Of a stretch of DNA of 64,000 nucleotides, positions 51,791 through 64,000 are shown in pieces (the first letter of the stretch is position 1; every line of letters starts with the position of its first letter). The notes beneath the pieces were generated by a model. The model worked only from the letters and a program-made list of their open reading frames with translations, made no database searches and was not told where the DNA came from. The stretch lies in contig CM072895.1 in NCBI GenBank assembly GCA_037013685.1, forward strand, positions 9,460,463 to 9,524,462, written 5' to 3'. This DNA is from Acridotheres tristis (lineage: Eukaryota > Chordata > Aves > Passeriformes > Sturnidae). The translations under genes and the position numbers were made by a program.

Positions 51791-53274
51791 AGTTTTAGAG
51801 TTACACACTAAAGCAGTACTGATCTGAAAAACATGAAAGCTAAATCCTAAAGCATCAACAGGATAGTCTGAATCACAGGTAAATGCTAAGATTTCTCCTT
51901 GAGAGATGACCCAGGTTCTGTAGGCTTTGGTGAAATATTTAGACAGGCAGATGGAGGGAAATTTAGAAAAACTGTTAGGCAGCATTTGTTGTACTCAGAG
52001 TTTTCATAGGTTCATACACTAGGCCTGTATCACTTTAATATCACGTCTCTAAGAATTTTGAATTTGACCTTGGCAAAGTCACAAACAAAACCAAAAATCA
52101 GCCTGGAGGTGAGCATCCATCCAGCTGACAAGGAGGAAAAGTGACCCAGTAGGCAGTGCCACCCTCAAGTGGACAGAGAGGCTTGCCTGGGGAAAATGCA
52201 GAGCTGCTGTTCCTGCCAGCCACTGCATCATCTCAGAGACTTGATCTGAGCCAGCTCCATGCTCCTGACTGGTGCTGGTTTGGCCACTCTCAAAGCCGTG
52301 ACCTTACTCCATGGCTGGGAAAGTGGAAATTCCTTGTGAGACTTTCCTGTTAGCACAGCATTAGCTACAAATTCATGCTCTTCCTTCTCACAAATATCTT
52401 TGACTGTGACATTGCTGGGATGTTCAGGGAACAGCAAAGAAACATCTTCTGGTGTCCTCAAAAGGCTAGAGGGTCATACTCCCTCCTTTTCCTCCTCCAT
52501 TCCATGTTCTCCATTCTTAATCCCTCCTGAAATACCATTTTTTATTCCGATAACTAAACAGGCCTATTCCCCATGAGTGCCCCAACCTCACCAGGGCACA
52601 GTGTAACACCAAAGGAGAGAGTCCTTCTACCATCCACAGACATAGCTTCTCCAGCACAATTTTTGGCACAGAAATCATTAGCACTGTGAGATCTCGAGGC
52701 ATCCCATGTGAAAATTACTAAGTAGCTGCCCATGGCAAGGAAGTTAAAACAAGGTTGGATGGAACCCTTGAAAGTGATAAGAGCTGAGATTTAGCTGATC
52801 TCCACTAAATCCCTGTTGGATCTGGGGAGATGTTATTTCCTTCTTCTATTTTTTTTCCTTCCTTTAAGCTTAAAACCAAAAATAAATGCTTTCTCTTCTT
52901 TTGCTCCCCCTCCTCCTGAAATCCATAATGTTATAATTAAAATGTCATAGTGAAACCACTCAATATTTATCAAGAGTCAGATGCTGGCAGGTACAGTTTG
53001 GGATCCAGATCCAAAGTTAGCATAAACTGGTAGAGCTAATGGGGGCTGCCTAATTTACACTAGAAAACAATTTGGCCTGAGGTTTCACATTTTCTTGTCC
53101 ATCCCTGAATGTATAAATGCTGGATCAAAACTGTGTTTCCAAGAAGTTTCCTGTGAGTATTAATTTGAACAAGAGCAATCAAAAATCCCTGGTATTTCAT
53201 GGAGGCTGCATAGCTGCAGTTTCCCACTGCAGGAGGGCAGTACGGTTTCATTTGCAGCATCTGTCCTTTTAAAT
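51791..53274. other. Non-coding stretch
   Basis: No gene is supported. The sequence near 52729-52770 (CCCATGGCAAGG and GGTTGGATGGAACCC) resembles CR1 blocks but in the wrong order, so it is not called. A pyrimidine-rich patch lies at 52840-52865. Confidence 0.3.
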
Positions 53275-53520
53275 GGAAGAATAATACTTGTCTTCATCTG
53301 TTTTTATTTATCTTACTGCTGTTGCCAGCCAATACTTGCAGATTGTGGCTTGCCATTTATTGTTCATCCAACCATTCCACTTAGGCAAAACGCCTCTTAA
53401 TATGCTCCATAAAGAAACTTTACCCATTTGGCTCGTGGTGTTGTTAATTTGCATATCATTACAATCTCATTAGATTTATGGCTCTGATCGAATACTTCCA
53501 CCACCCTGTTACTCTGTGCT
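53275..53520. promoter_or_regulatory. Candidate enhancer with octamer and SOX-like site
   Basis: A repeat-free AT-rich segment directly left of the CTTTT microsatellite. It contains the POU octamer ATTTGCAT at 53447-53454, and on the minus strand an ATTGT SOX-like core lies six bases before it. Further motifs are CTCTTAATATGC near 53393 and CATTAGATTTATGGC near 53468. The paired arrangement resembles neural SOX/POU enhancers, but function is inferred from motif appearance only. Confidence 0.3.
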
Positions 53521-53585
53521 GGAAATCTACAGGCTTTTGTTAATGCTCTGTATCTCTGAAATGCCTCTTTTCTCTGTTCTGCTTT

Positions 53586-53715
53586 CTTTTCTTTTCTTTT
53601 CTTTTCTTTTCTTTTCTTTTCTTTTCTTTTCTTTTCTTTTCTTTTCTTTTCTTTTCTTTTCTTTTCTTTTCTTTTCTTTTCTTTTCTTTTCTTTTCTTTT
53701 CTTTTCTTTTCTTTT
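53586..53715. repeat. (CTTTT)26 microsatellite
   Basis: Twenty-six uninterrupted copies of the pentanucleotide CTTTT span 130 bases, followed by a T-rich degenerate tail to about 53730. Perfect arrays this long are expected to vary in length among individuals. The array creates matching 106-codon open frames on both strands, which are artefacts. Confidence 0.98.
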
Positions 53716-53730
53716 TATTTTTTTTCTTTT

Positions 53731-55740
53731 ATTATCAGAAAGATTTGTGCAGAAATGCATATTCAAGATTGAGAAAGTCAGCACTCTATGCTTATGGGGA
53801 CAGGAAAAAGATAAAAGAGTTAGGAAAGACAGATAAAAATATGTGTCCAATGATGGTGTGTGGCCCCTTTGAATTGCAAGTTAGGAAAGCACCAGCCAGC
53901 CACATGTAAATTTAATCTCCAGGCCCTCATTTGTCTTTAGGCTTGATCCTTCTTCCAGAGATGAACCACACCAAAGGTAATATTTTTGGCTCAGGTATCC
54001 TTGAAAAAAAATAAGATTACAAAACAGCAGTGACTGCCACCTCAGTGAATCATGCCAGCCAAGCTTGGCAGCCAATATTCCCACTAGTGAACATGTGCTC
54101 TTATTTAAAATATTTGCACTCATTTAATTCTTCATGTCTCTGGTGATCACATACAAGTGATTCACACTGCACACTCAGTCCCTGAAGAGCCTGTGATGAT
54201 CATAATTCAAACAGATCTATTACCTTTTAGCTTTCCAAATGTAATTATAATCCAATTAATTAGGTACTCTCAGTTGATTCTGGGTTTCTTCCTCCAATCT
54301 CAGTCTATTGCCATATGAAACTGATGGCTGTGAGTGCTTAAGATCACTCTCCATTAGTGCTCATTCTGCAGGAGAGGTTAATGATAAAGTCAGGCAGGTG
54401 TTTGGCAGTCAGCGACAAGAAGCATTTTTTTAACATGGTACTCTAATTTTGCATCCCATTCCAGCTTTCTGTTATTTGATTCACTTCTCTTTTCTGTGTG
54501 AAAAGCTTTCTCCAGGAGTTGCAATGGGTTAAGAGAGAAAGAAAGGAAATAAAGGCTGTTCCATTATGCAGCATTGGTTGCTTAACAAAACTCTGTCCCC
54601 ATTAACTGTGCCTCAAAGACAGAAAGCTCCAAGCTCCACGGGAAGAGCAGCATGTGGAATATCAGGTGAGGGCACAGCAAGGCAGGAGATGGTTTCCACT
54701 GTAGCTAGAAGGAAGGAATAAGCCCTCATCCCACCTGGGAAGGTGACCCAATTAAACTAACCAAGAGGTTAAAAAAAATTAAAGGAAAAAGTATAGGAAA
54801 AAAGGTATTAAAAACTTTTCTTCCTTCCTTCCCTTGCCTTCTATATCACAGGTTCCAGGTATCCTTGCCAATATCCAGGATAAACCCAAAACAAAGCTCC
54901 AGGACTGGTGTGGCCGTAGCCTTGAGGAGGTAACCTTTCTCCTCAAAACCAGGGTGGTCAAAAGCACCTGCCTCAGCCACAGAGGGTGAATTGTCCCTGG
55001 ATGAGCTCCCTCCAGGCCCCCCACCTCGCCAGGTCCTGGATAAGTCTTACAAACACCTCACTCAGCATTTCCAGATGCTGCAACAGGGCCTTGTGGCTCA
55101 CAGAACCAGCACTAGGCAGAGACCAGGACGAGGGAATTTCTGCATGGACCCATCCATGGGCTGACAGGGTCTAGCCCTGCACCTGCATAAATGCACATCT
55201 GTAACCTTCTCCAGCCTCAGCAACGTGTCTGCAGTCTTTGAGCCCCTGGGAATGGGTCATCCTGGAGCATTTATGCATAAATAGTGTGAGAATGTGAAAG
55301 GAGGAGCCGTGCATCAGCTCAGCTCTGCCTGTGACATTGGACAGGTCACTTTATCCCTAATGCTGTACCCATCTTCTCAGTTATCTGTCCTTCTTGTTAG
55401 ATGTGGAAAACTTCCAGCACTCTGGGACACTGATTTTCACCTGAAATTTCTGAAGGCTGCAAAAGAGAAATTATGAGCATTAGAATGCTCTGGATTTCAC
55501 TGAGAATGCTCAGTAAGACCATTTGCTAATTAGAACACATAATACACAGACCTCAATCCAGCCACAACCTTCTGGCTATTTCATGTTTTTAACTGATGGC
55601 CCTGGGCTAAAATCATAGAAGTATTCCAAGCTGTATCTGCATGTGAGAGAATACCTGAATATGGGAACTATTACTCATAAATCAAACTGTGAAGAACGGG
55701 GGAAGAAATTTCCAAGTAGAACACTCTTTATAAAAACTCA
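53731..55740. other. Non-coding stretch between microsatellites
   Basis: No gene is supported and no repeat family was recognised. AT-rich sequence at 54200-54500 (for example TCCAATTAATTAGG near 54252) looks like candidate conserved DNA. Confidence 0.3.
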
Positions 55741-55744
55741 AGTC

Positions 55745-55799
55745 TTCTCTTCTCTTCTCTTCTCTTCTCTTCTCTTCTCTTCTCTTCTCTTCTCTTCTC
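55745..55799. repeat. (TTCTC)11 microsatellite
   Basis: Eleven perfect copies of the pentanucleotide TTCTC span 55 bases, followed by degenerate pyrimidine sequence to about 55930. It is the second pentanucleotide pyrimidine array within 2.2 kb. Confidence 0.97.
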
Positions 55800-56159
55800 C
55801 TCTTCTCTCTTCTCTTTCCATCTCTTGTCTTTTTATGCTTTTCGTTTAATCTCTTTTTTCATCTCTTGTCCTTTCTTTCCAACTCTTGTCTTCTTTACTC
55901 TTCTTCTTTTCCTTTATTTTTTTTTTCCCTTTTTCCTTTCATCTTCAAAATGCTACACAAAAGACCTTTAAAAAGTGGGTGGAGGAGGAGGGCAGCAAGA
56001 GATAGCTCTGAGGTACATTTCAATCTGCATGGTTCAGGAAGGAAGGAATTTTCAATCTCCTTTCTATCATTTTCGATATCATTAATCCTGAGCACTCCAT
56101 TTTCCATGCTCGCCCGCCCAGGCCTGGAGAGTGAGCGACACATAAAGTGACACATATTC

Positions 56160-56350
56160 ATCACTTGGCATTCAGTGCTGTGAAGGCTGTAATATAATAT
56201 TAGTGTTGTGTTATCACTGTGTCTCTCTCGCCAGCCCTGGCTGCGGCGACGGTAGATGACATGAATCGATCACCTGTGACATTTTTGATTTGGTGTCACT
56301 TTCCCCATTTCTGCCATTTGTTTTGGCAGTTAAGAAGTAATTGTGTGACA
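56160..56350. promoter_or_regulatory. Candidate conserved non-coding element
   Basis: The segment includes a CpG-bearing block (TGCGGCGACGGTAGATGAC near 56242) next to AT-rich sequence with GTAATATAATATTAGTG near 56189 and TTAAGAAGTAATTGTG near 56330. No repeat signature. CpG sites surviving outside an island suggest constraint or low methylation. Call by appearance only. Confidence 0.25.
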
Positions 56351-57819
56351 TTAGCATGGAAAGACTCACTTTCCCAACCCCTCTTCTCAAGCAGGAAGAG
56401 GGGGATGAATCTCTTTTGTCTTGTTCCATGGATTCAGAGATATGGTATTGCAAGAGATGTGACATTTGCTGCAATTTCATTCCCAGGTGGCCCCTTAAAG
56501 CCAGCAGGGTATGCAGTGTCTGAGCCAGGGATGTCTCAGGCAAGTTGCTCTCCTGAAGTGGGGAGCACGGTGGGAGAAGGTGGCATTGTAGGACACAAAC
56601 AGGCTATGGGTCCCTGCTCTGTCAGAGGTTCCCCCAGGTGATTTTGGGTATGTCACTTAGTCCTCACTGAGGCTGAGACACCAAATCCCCAGGGGGCTGC
56701 TGCTCAGGGAAGGGGTCTAAGAGGATCCCCCATTCAGATCAGACCTGGGGGATTTGCTCCACTGGAGTCAGAGCACCTCATTCCTCCAGCTGCAGATGTG
56801 CTCCATACAAGCAAATAACATTAGTGATCAGGGGAGGTAAATCAATTAATTTGCACTGCAGCCCTGGAATCTTCACCACCATCACACCTTGGCCATTCCA
56901 GCATCAGCCTCCCCCTCACATGTACTCAGCCATGGGAAGTCAGTCCCTCTCTCTCAAATGTCATAAAGGGATCATGGAAGGGAAAAAGAGGAAGGCATAA
57001 ACCATCAGAGTCCTGGGAATGGGCTCCTGAAAACAGGAATATGCTGTGAGTGTCCCTCCAGATTTTAACCAACCAGACCACTACTATGGGATGAAATGGG
57101 GTGGCAATGGGAGGCTTTGCTTTGACATCTGGAAAGAAGGGAAGAACCATACTTTGATGTTGAATCAACTGAGTTGGGCTCACATCAGAATGTGAGATGG
57201 TTTTTAGAAGTTAATGTTTTGCACCAAATCCTTAATTTTTTGTCAAGCAAACCCACACACAGAGAAGCCACAATGTCAGCCAGTAAAACATTAAGAATCT
57301 CAGCATTTTAATGTATTTTGTCACAGCAGGTAGGGTGGATGTTAATACCCACACACCAGGGACCAGAGGCATTTGGTTAATTTAGGAAATGCTCTCCCTG
57401 AAGGGAGAATTTTTTGTAATCGTCCGCTGGGAGCTTTGTTATAACTCCTGCTAAAGCAGCTCGCACTGGGCAGAGCCAGAGACAAAACCGTGCTCAGAGC
57501 AGCTGATGTGGTCCCAGCTGGCAGCTCCAGGCTGCTGCTCCCTGTGCCCTGCGTCCCCCGCTGCTCTCCGGGCAAGCTGGGGCTGCACCATGGCAATTTC
57601 ACACGCGGCTGCTTTTCAGCTGCGGCGGAAAAAACTGACTTTTTGGGGCCAGAGGACAGCGAGTGTTGGGGAAACCCCTGTCTGGTCCCCCCACATGGCT
57701 TTGGTGATAAACCCCTCCCTGCAGGAGCCTCCTGCCAGCAGGACCCGTTAGCCCAGCCAGGAGACAAATTGTTCCACGTGTCAATTTTCCATTTAAAATG
57801 CAAACTAGATTTGACAGAG
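56351..57819. other. Non-coding stretch
   Basis: No gene is supported. A GC-richer patch at 57480-57680 has a plus-strand 110-codon frame and a minus-strand 153-codon frame overlapping each other, neither with a domain. Confidence 0.3.
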
Positions 57820-58170
57820 TAAACTGAATAAAGATTTGGATCGGATAATCCAGTAAAAGCTAATTACTAAAACAAAATGAGACACTGAGACGCAATCTCC
57901 CTCCTCCCCTCCCTAACGAGGTTCATTTGATGAGTTCTCTGCCTCGAGTATTAGCACTTTCTACCAAGGAACACAAGCTATTAACTCCTTTTAACAATTT
58001 ATGATGTTCAATAAACTGATTAGGAGCCCATGGTACATAATTTAAAACCATTTGGATGTCCTATGGCCATTAAAGAGAAAGCAATGAGTCTGAACAACCC
58101 TGCTAATTATAGGTCTTGATGACTCCTGATTAGAAATCCTAATTAGGTGTCCTAACTAAATCTTTTCTTG
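57820..58170. promoter_or_regulatory. Candidate homeodomain-rich enhancer
   Basis: This is the most enhancer-like segment in the window. It carries GGATAATCC at 57843-57851, an inverted pair of TAATCC-type half sites; TAATTA at 57861-57866 and 58104-58109; and the perfect palindrome CCTAATTAGG at 58138-58147 with CCTGATTAG just before it. TAATCC is the preferred site of OTX-type and related paired-like homeodomains. The segment is repeat-free and has no open frame of interest. Conservation and activity are untested. Confidence 0.35.
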
Positions 58171-61100
58171 TTTTTAAATTTATTGTCTTCATCTCCTCAC
58201 CTTGTTTACCAGATGATTTAGGAAAGTTAAAAACAGACCTTCCCAACAGAGAAAGGTTGACAGCATCACCAATAAAAATGCCTTAACACAAGCTTCTAAA
58301 TATTCTCAGTTTGGTTTTATTCTGAAGTGTAAAGCTAGTTACAGAGTTTGGTGGACTGGCTTTCTTTCCGACTTTTATATTTCAATTTATTGCATATTAC
58401 TGAAAAGCTCCAATAAACAAAATGTCAAAAATTGCTTTTCATCGCCCCTCTTATTCATCCAATGTGAAGCTTCCCTAGAAGACAAAAAAAAGTATAAATT
58501 CATATTTTTTACTATTGGTTCAAAGCACAGACGTTTTTCCCTTCGATTTTTTATTTTCTTTTACAGGTTATGTCTATTGCTAACTGAAAAATCTACCATT
58601 TTTTTCACATTTTTTCAGAATTTCATATTTTTTCAGAATCAATTCCAGTGTGATAAAATTATTTGAAAACCTATAATCAAAAGTGTATTTCTGATGCAAA
58701 GTTTAGGAATAACTGTAATCTGAATTTGAATCTGTGAAGAATTGTTTCATCTTTCCACAAAGTCCTGTTACAAGCTGTTTTTTTCCAGGATTCTGGGCAA
58801 GCAGAAAGTCAGTGCCACCAAGAAGGGACAAGAGAATCCAATACCTTTGGAAAGGTTCATTAATGGATAATCCTCCTCCCTCCCAAAAACCTATCCCTCA
58901 TTTCTGCTCTAAATTCATCTGCTTTATCTTCTAACCATTGGGCTTTGTTCAGCTTTCGTCTGCTGGATTAAAAAGCTGTCTGCTACCAGAACTTTGCTTC
59001 CTGGGAAAGTATTTATAGATGAAAATCAAGTCACCATTTAACCTTCTCTTTGTTAACTCAAACAGATGAGCTTAATCTAGCTGGAATACTTTTATGAAAT
59101 AGTAGACTGATGAGTGTGGGTGATGATATCCTCCTTGGCATTCAAGAACAGATCTGTGTAGAGGCTTTTCCTAGAATTTCAACCAATGGAGTACCAAAGT
59201 TAAAACAACAGGAACACCAATGGTTTTCCAATGGCCAGGAAATAGTGAGGGTACATCAACATCTCCAGCAAACCAGGGAGCTGGATCCCAGTCCTACCTC
59301 CATTCACCCTGTGCAAACACAGTGTGGGACCAGGGATGGGTTTAGCACATCCTTCTGGGGTGGAGAAGCCCAAATTTAGCACAGATGAGGTGCTCTTGCT
59401 TAGGTGATCTGGAGGGACCACAACAAGACAGGGCTTGGCATCTGGTACCTCAGTGCCCTAGGAGATACCCTATGCTCAGATCCTAAAAAAAAAACTGAAG
59501 CTTTAAATGATTTGCTAAACATTAGACTATAAGACAGCAAACAAAAGGTATCTACTTAGCTGAAATGGTAATTTTCTTTAATTCCTGGCAAGGAATCTGT
59601 TGACTGTAGGTACAGATAAATACAAGTGTTCATGGAAAGACCATACCGAACCCTTGTCAGTATAAATTTGACAGCCTGATGGAAAAGCATAGATCCACCC
59701 TCTGGGAAAACTGTTGATCAATCAAAAATTTTTGCAGTTACTGAAAATTTTGTGCTTATACTTGCATTTTTTTAAAGCAATTGACAGCTGACAAAAAAGC
59801 AACATTTTTACTGCGAGAATAAAAAGTTTAAAACTCTTCTTAAAAGGAAGTATTTCAAGTTTGAAAAGAAAAAAAAGAAGGCAAGTAAGGGGGGTCAAGA
59901 AGAGCTATTTTAGGAGAGAATGAGCAGTGAGAAAGGTTATTTGACATTTACAGAAATTTCACATCAAATGTGCACTGCCTGCACACTGCGCCTGCTGTGA
60001 GCCACCCCACATCTCCTTTCCAAATGACAATGGTCCTTCTCATAGATCTACATCTCATGGCAAGAAGTAGTGGCCTGCACCTGGGGACAACCAGCAGAAT
60101 GGCCACCCCAAATGCAGCCCAGGAGAAGGCTGGCCAGAGCCAAAGGCCTGTTGGTTGTGTTGGTTTGACGTGTCAGCCAAGAGCACCTTCATCCCTGCCT
60201 TGTAAATACCATCACAGCACAACTGTCAAAACAAAATCTTCTTTTAGGATATGATGTTCCATCCTGCACAAAGCCATCACGTGAATTTTAATCTGAAACT
60301 TTGCCCTTCAATTGTGTTTGACATGAATTTCACTTTCAGTAATACTTACTTAGCATGCAAAAGCCATAGGTGTTATCAGCATGATCTCTTTTTTGGGTGA
60401 TCCACATGGGGAATATGTGACCTTTAACTCTTTTTAATACCCAGCAGAAAGAGGCTGCCTTTCTCCCAGTGAGCTGAGCTCTTCATTTGTTATCTCAATC
60501 TGGGATTTAGCAGGATTCAAAGCTGATTAATTTAGAAAGCATATGGGCGATGAAAGACATTTTACGTAATGGGTTTGCACATCCCATTTGGTAAACAAGC
60601 AACCACACTGTTCACTCTGAAGAGTTAATATTTTCATGCTTTTTAATTTTAGGGTAGAGTGGGATATTTTCTTACCCAAGGTGCTGTGGAACTCCAACCA
60701 ATCCATCTCTCCAGGCAAAGCAGCATCAAAGAGATTTTCCTTTCTTTGGTAGCAAGAAACAAAAGAGTTTCATTGGGAAAAACGGCCAGTTGTGAATCAC
60801 TGAAGTGAAATGTTCCTGTCTTCCCTTTTTATCAATTTATTAGGCAGTTTGACAAAACTGATATGATTTCCTACTTTCATGTTCCTCCAAATCTATACTT
60901 TCTTAGAGGAAAAAACCCAACCAAAAACATTCCTCTTGATTTAGATTCTAGACTTGATGATTGCAATACAAATAATTCAGTATTGATAGCAGACTGACAA
61001 ATTCAGTCCTCTTAATCATCTACAGGATGAAGTCCCTTACAACCAGTAAGGCTAGGGGCATATTGCTAAAACAATCCTATTCCTTAGCTCCTAGCCTTAT

Positions 61101-61710
61101 CCTTTAACAGGTGTGGGTATGATTTTTGTTCTCTGTAAAACATCAGGGTCAAGGTGACGAGTGCAGAATCACTGAGACGTGCGTGGAACAATTGCTCTTT
61201 CAGACACATGATTTATGAAGTATCTGACTAATGTGGTCATGGGAGCCTGAGAGGAAGGCAAGGAAGCTGGTTAAGAAGCACTTAGCTCCCCTCTCCAGGT
61301 CCACATTTGCATCCCATACCCACAGTAGCATTCATCTCACTTGATGGTAGCTGTTTAAAATTTAGGCACTTCATTTAAGGCAGTAGTCAAAGCTCCTTCT
61401 CAATCCACGGGGAGATCAGCAGCTGCAGATTATGATTCTTTCCTCCTCCACCAGGCACTCTCACCTACAGGTACCCTATCCCACAGTCCTGGCAAATGCC
61501 TAGACACCTGATTTCTAAACAGACGAGACAAAACCCCAAGTACCCATTTAACCTTGGGCCCACTCACATCTGACACTCACATTTCCATGCAGCTCAGCTC
61601 ACCATGGCATATCTGAGTTGCGACAGAAGGAGGGCTGAACAGAATTTTTTGCTTCCCCCAGCCTTCTAATACAGCCCTGAGACCAGCCTCTCCTGAGGCA
61701 TCCCTAAGGA
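58171..61710. other. AT-rich non-coding stretch
   Basis: No gene is supported. The sequence is AT-rich, especially 58200-58720 and 59480-59880, with short A- and T-runs. No CR1 or LTR piece could be recognised. Open frames are under 95 codons and without domains. Confidence 0.35.
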
Positions 61711-62085
61711 CAATGGTTCCATGTCCAGGTGGAGGCTGGTGACCCGTGATGCCCCTCAGAGCTGTGTCATGGGACTGGCAGTCTTTAATGTGACACAGAC
61801 ACAGTGACATCGAGTGCACCCTAGCGAGTTTGCAGGTGACACCAAGCTGAGTGGGTGTGTTGGCACTTATGAAAGATGAGATGCCACCCAGAGGGACTTG
61901 GACAAACTTGAGAAGTTCAACAAGTCTAGGTTCCAGGGGCTGCCCTGAGTCAGGGCAATCCCAGACATGGGTATGGACTGGGAGAAGACATCATGGAGAG
62001 CAGCCCTGTGGAGAAGGACTTGGGGGTTCTCATGGATGAAAAGCTGAACATGATCCAATGATGCATTCTTGCAGCCCAAAACAAC
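61711..62085 (+). mobile_element. CR1 LINE reverse-transcriptase remnant
   Basis: The plus strand still translates, with frame breaks, to the C-terminal part of CR1 ORF2. A CTLASLQVTPS-type block in one frame corresponds to the nucleotide series CGAGTGCACCCTAGCGAG and TTTGCAGGTGACACCAAGC, where the normal catalytic FADD motif has become FAGD. Downstream GAGAGCAGCCCTGTGGAG and AAGGACTTGGGGGTTCTC match the following CR1 coding block. Frameshifts and in-frame stops make it a dead copy. It lacks the CR1 3' tail, so its right side has been lost or is too diverged to see. Confidence 0.85.
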
Positions 62086-62449
62086 AGGACTGTCCCAGCC
62101 TTTCTACCTGTCACTGGGATGATGCTGGCATGGAGATATTGACTGTTACTGCCAGGTACTGAAATCACCAGGTTATGCCTGCCCTTTACCTCTGATTTAA
62201 GGGAAAATTGCCCTTGCTGTAGCTTCTACAAAATAGGAATAATGGCCTTTAATTAGCAATCAGAGGTGAACTCTTTCTGCCTGAAAAATGGCCATTGTTT
62301 TTAATTAGACTCCCAGGGCACTATCCTGCCATCCTGGTCCCCAACTCTACCGCTGACAGAATACAATACAACAAAAGATCAAAGCAGATCCCGTTCTCTG
62401 CATGCAGCCCAGCAGCTCTCCTTGTCATATTCTTCATCTCCAACAAGTT

Positions 62450-62760
62450 CTGATTTTTTTTTTTTTGACGTATCTAAGATGAATATTCAAGGTTTTAGCC
62501 CAATTTACACATCTGTAATCCGGCAGTGAGAATAAAAGGTTGTCAGACAAAATAAATGTGTGTCTCAAGGTCAGACCAGGTTGAAACCGATAATGGTGCT
62601 TAACAGCCTCTGCCATGCTTCTGCAATGATCAGCATTGCTCTAATTGACAAATTAGCTGTCCATATGGGCTCAGAGGCAATCATACATCCATAAATCCCA
62701 ATAAATACAAACATAATCTGATCTAAGTTGGATCAGCCAAATAAGTTAAAGCAAGATTTA
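62450..62760. promoter_or_regulatory. Candidate conserved non-coding element
   Basis: After a T-run at about 62455-62466, the sequence is repeat-free and AT-rich, with GACGTATCTAAGATG near 62467, GTAATCCGGCAGTGAG near 62516, AACCGATAATGG near 62585 and CTCTAATTGACAAATTAGC near 62639. The TAATCC and TAATTG-type cores match the theme seen at 57.8-58.2 kb. Call by appearance only. Confidence 0.28.
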
Positions 62761-64000
62761 ACACCTTAAAGGATTGCATTTAAGGAAAATCACTGTTAGA
62801 CAAGATTCATGCAGCCATATGGTCAGAACAGAGGCCACCAGGGCTCATCCCTGCTCTGGTTCTCTGTGTCTCCTGCCAGGCTGTGTGCAGCCAGGCATGG
62901 ACCAACCAGCCTGTGCTTGCCAGGGGCCAATGGGATGGGGGTCCCTCCCCCAGAAATTTGCATGGGAGGTTGCTTTGGGCAGGACAAGGGCCACCTCTGG
63001 ATTGGCTGATGATTCCCCAGTGGGCTGGCAGTGTCCAGGGGTGGCTGGAGCATCGTGGTCCCATGGGCAGCACTGTTGGTGGGAGATTAACTGAGGGGAG
63101 CAGCAAACCTGGATGAACCCCGAGATTATCTGTGTTTGTTTCCTCTCATCTGCAAGCAGAAGGGGCTGTCCTGCTCACTGCAGTGGGCTCTGAGGGATGC
63201 CCATGGAAGCTCTTGTGTTGTTGCAGTCACAACTTCCCATGAATCCCTGAAAAAGATCAGTGCAATGAGCCAATGTGTGTGTGTATCCATCCGTGTTCTT
63301 CTCAGCTCCTTTCCCACTTTCCCTCCCCAAAATCTCTTCTGAATCCCTTGGCAATGTCAGTATCAACCACTGAGGTCTCCAACAGGCTTTTCCTAGACAG
63401 CTGGGAAGTTTCTGCAAATTTCTGGAAAACAGGTAGCCTGTTAGAGCAAAAGGACTTTGGAAGTTCTTGCAGGAGAGAGAGGCTGGGACTGCATTCAACA
63501 TCCCAGACCCCACACAGGTGAGTGGCACAGGAGCAATCCCACCTCTAAACAGGCTTCAGAGTTCATGGTGTAGCAGGGACTCCCAGCACTAGTAGGTCCA
63601 GGCAGATTCCTAAAGCCCCTTCCAGGTCTCTATCCCTGAAGAAGCAAGGCTGCTGGCTACCCTTTGGTAAGTTATCAAAATGTGTGGTTCCCCTGAAAGC
63701 TGAGGATGTTGCTGAAGGCATTGAGAAGAGCATCAAACCCTTTATGGTAACAAAACCTTTCTGCATACTTATCCTGGCTGTTCTTTGAAAAGCAGCTTGG
63801 CTTTTCCCAAGGACACCATCAAAGACTCCCAGTTTTTGTTGCTTTGTCTCTCCCACTCAATAAAACCTCCTGGTGCTGGAGGGCCCTGAAGTGCTTGGGG
63901 GCTTATTCAGAGTCCAGAGGCTTGGAGGGTCTGGCCTCACGGACAAGATGGAAAGTTGGACCTTGAATTATGCCAGCAGCTGGAGAAGGATGAGACTGAT
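62761..64000. other. Non-coding right end of the window
   Basis: No gene is supported. Several overlapping frames of about 60 to 117 codons on both strands between 62.8 and 63.9 kb have no recognisable domain and no good splice chain. No repeat family was recognised. Confidence 0.35.

Overview
This window looks like vertebrate nuclear DNA from a bird, probably a passerine. The evidence is the repeat content. There are several truncated CR1 LINE pieces, most with the typical 3' tail and one with a decayed reverse-transcriptase region, and two solo LTRs that resemble endogenous retroviral LTRs common in songbird genomes. Density is low: I support one protein-coding gene with confidence. There is no prokaryotic organisation, no CRISPR array, and no tRNA or rRNA gene that I can see.

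Layout. Bases 1-8400 are non-coding with no recognisable repeat. A CpG-rich block at about 8400-9300 holds the predicted promoter and 5' UTR exon of a plus-strand gene. A strong donor at 9258/9259 and an acceptor at 13033/13034 define a 3.8 kb intron. The second exon carries the whole coding sequence (13115-13663) of a 182-residue protein with two membrane segments, tentatively TMEM275. At 19.2-20.5 kb on the minus strand lies a cluster of exon-like stretches, one with good splice sites on both sides, that I cannot name; it may be a decayed or unannotated gene, or chance. From about 21.6 to 33.7 kb come CR1 pieces, one of them interrupted, then a 70-base pyrimidine tract abutting a plus-strand solo LTR. 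From about 37 kb to the end the DNA is AT-richer with few repeats. It contains many stretches that look like conserved non-coding elements, with homeodomain-type TAATTA and TAATCC cores and an octamer. It also holds a CpG island at 46.5-46.8 kb with no gene attached, a 40-base minisatellite beside that island, two pentanucleotide microsatellites, a minus-strand solo LTR, and a CR1 reverse-transcriptase remnant at 61.7-62.1 kb.

Interpretation. One small membrane-protein gene followed by about 50 kb of enhancer-like DNA suggests the regulatory territory of a developmental gene outside the window. If the TMEM275 call is right, my recollection of mammalian gene order points to the homeobox gene DMBX1 as the neighbour. 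That is inference; no DMBX1 exon is visible here. All conservation statements rest on base composition and motif appearance, since no alignment could be run.
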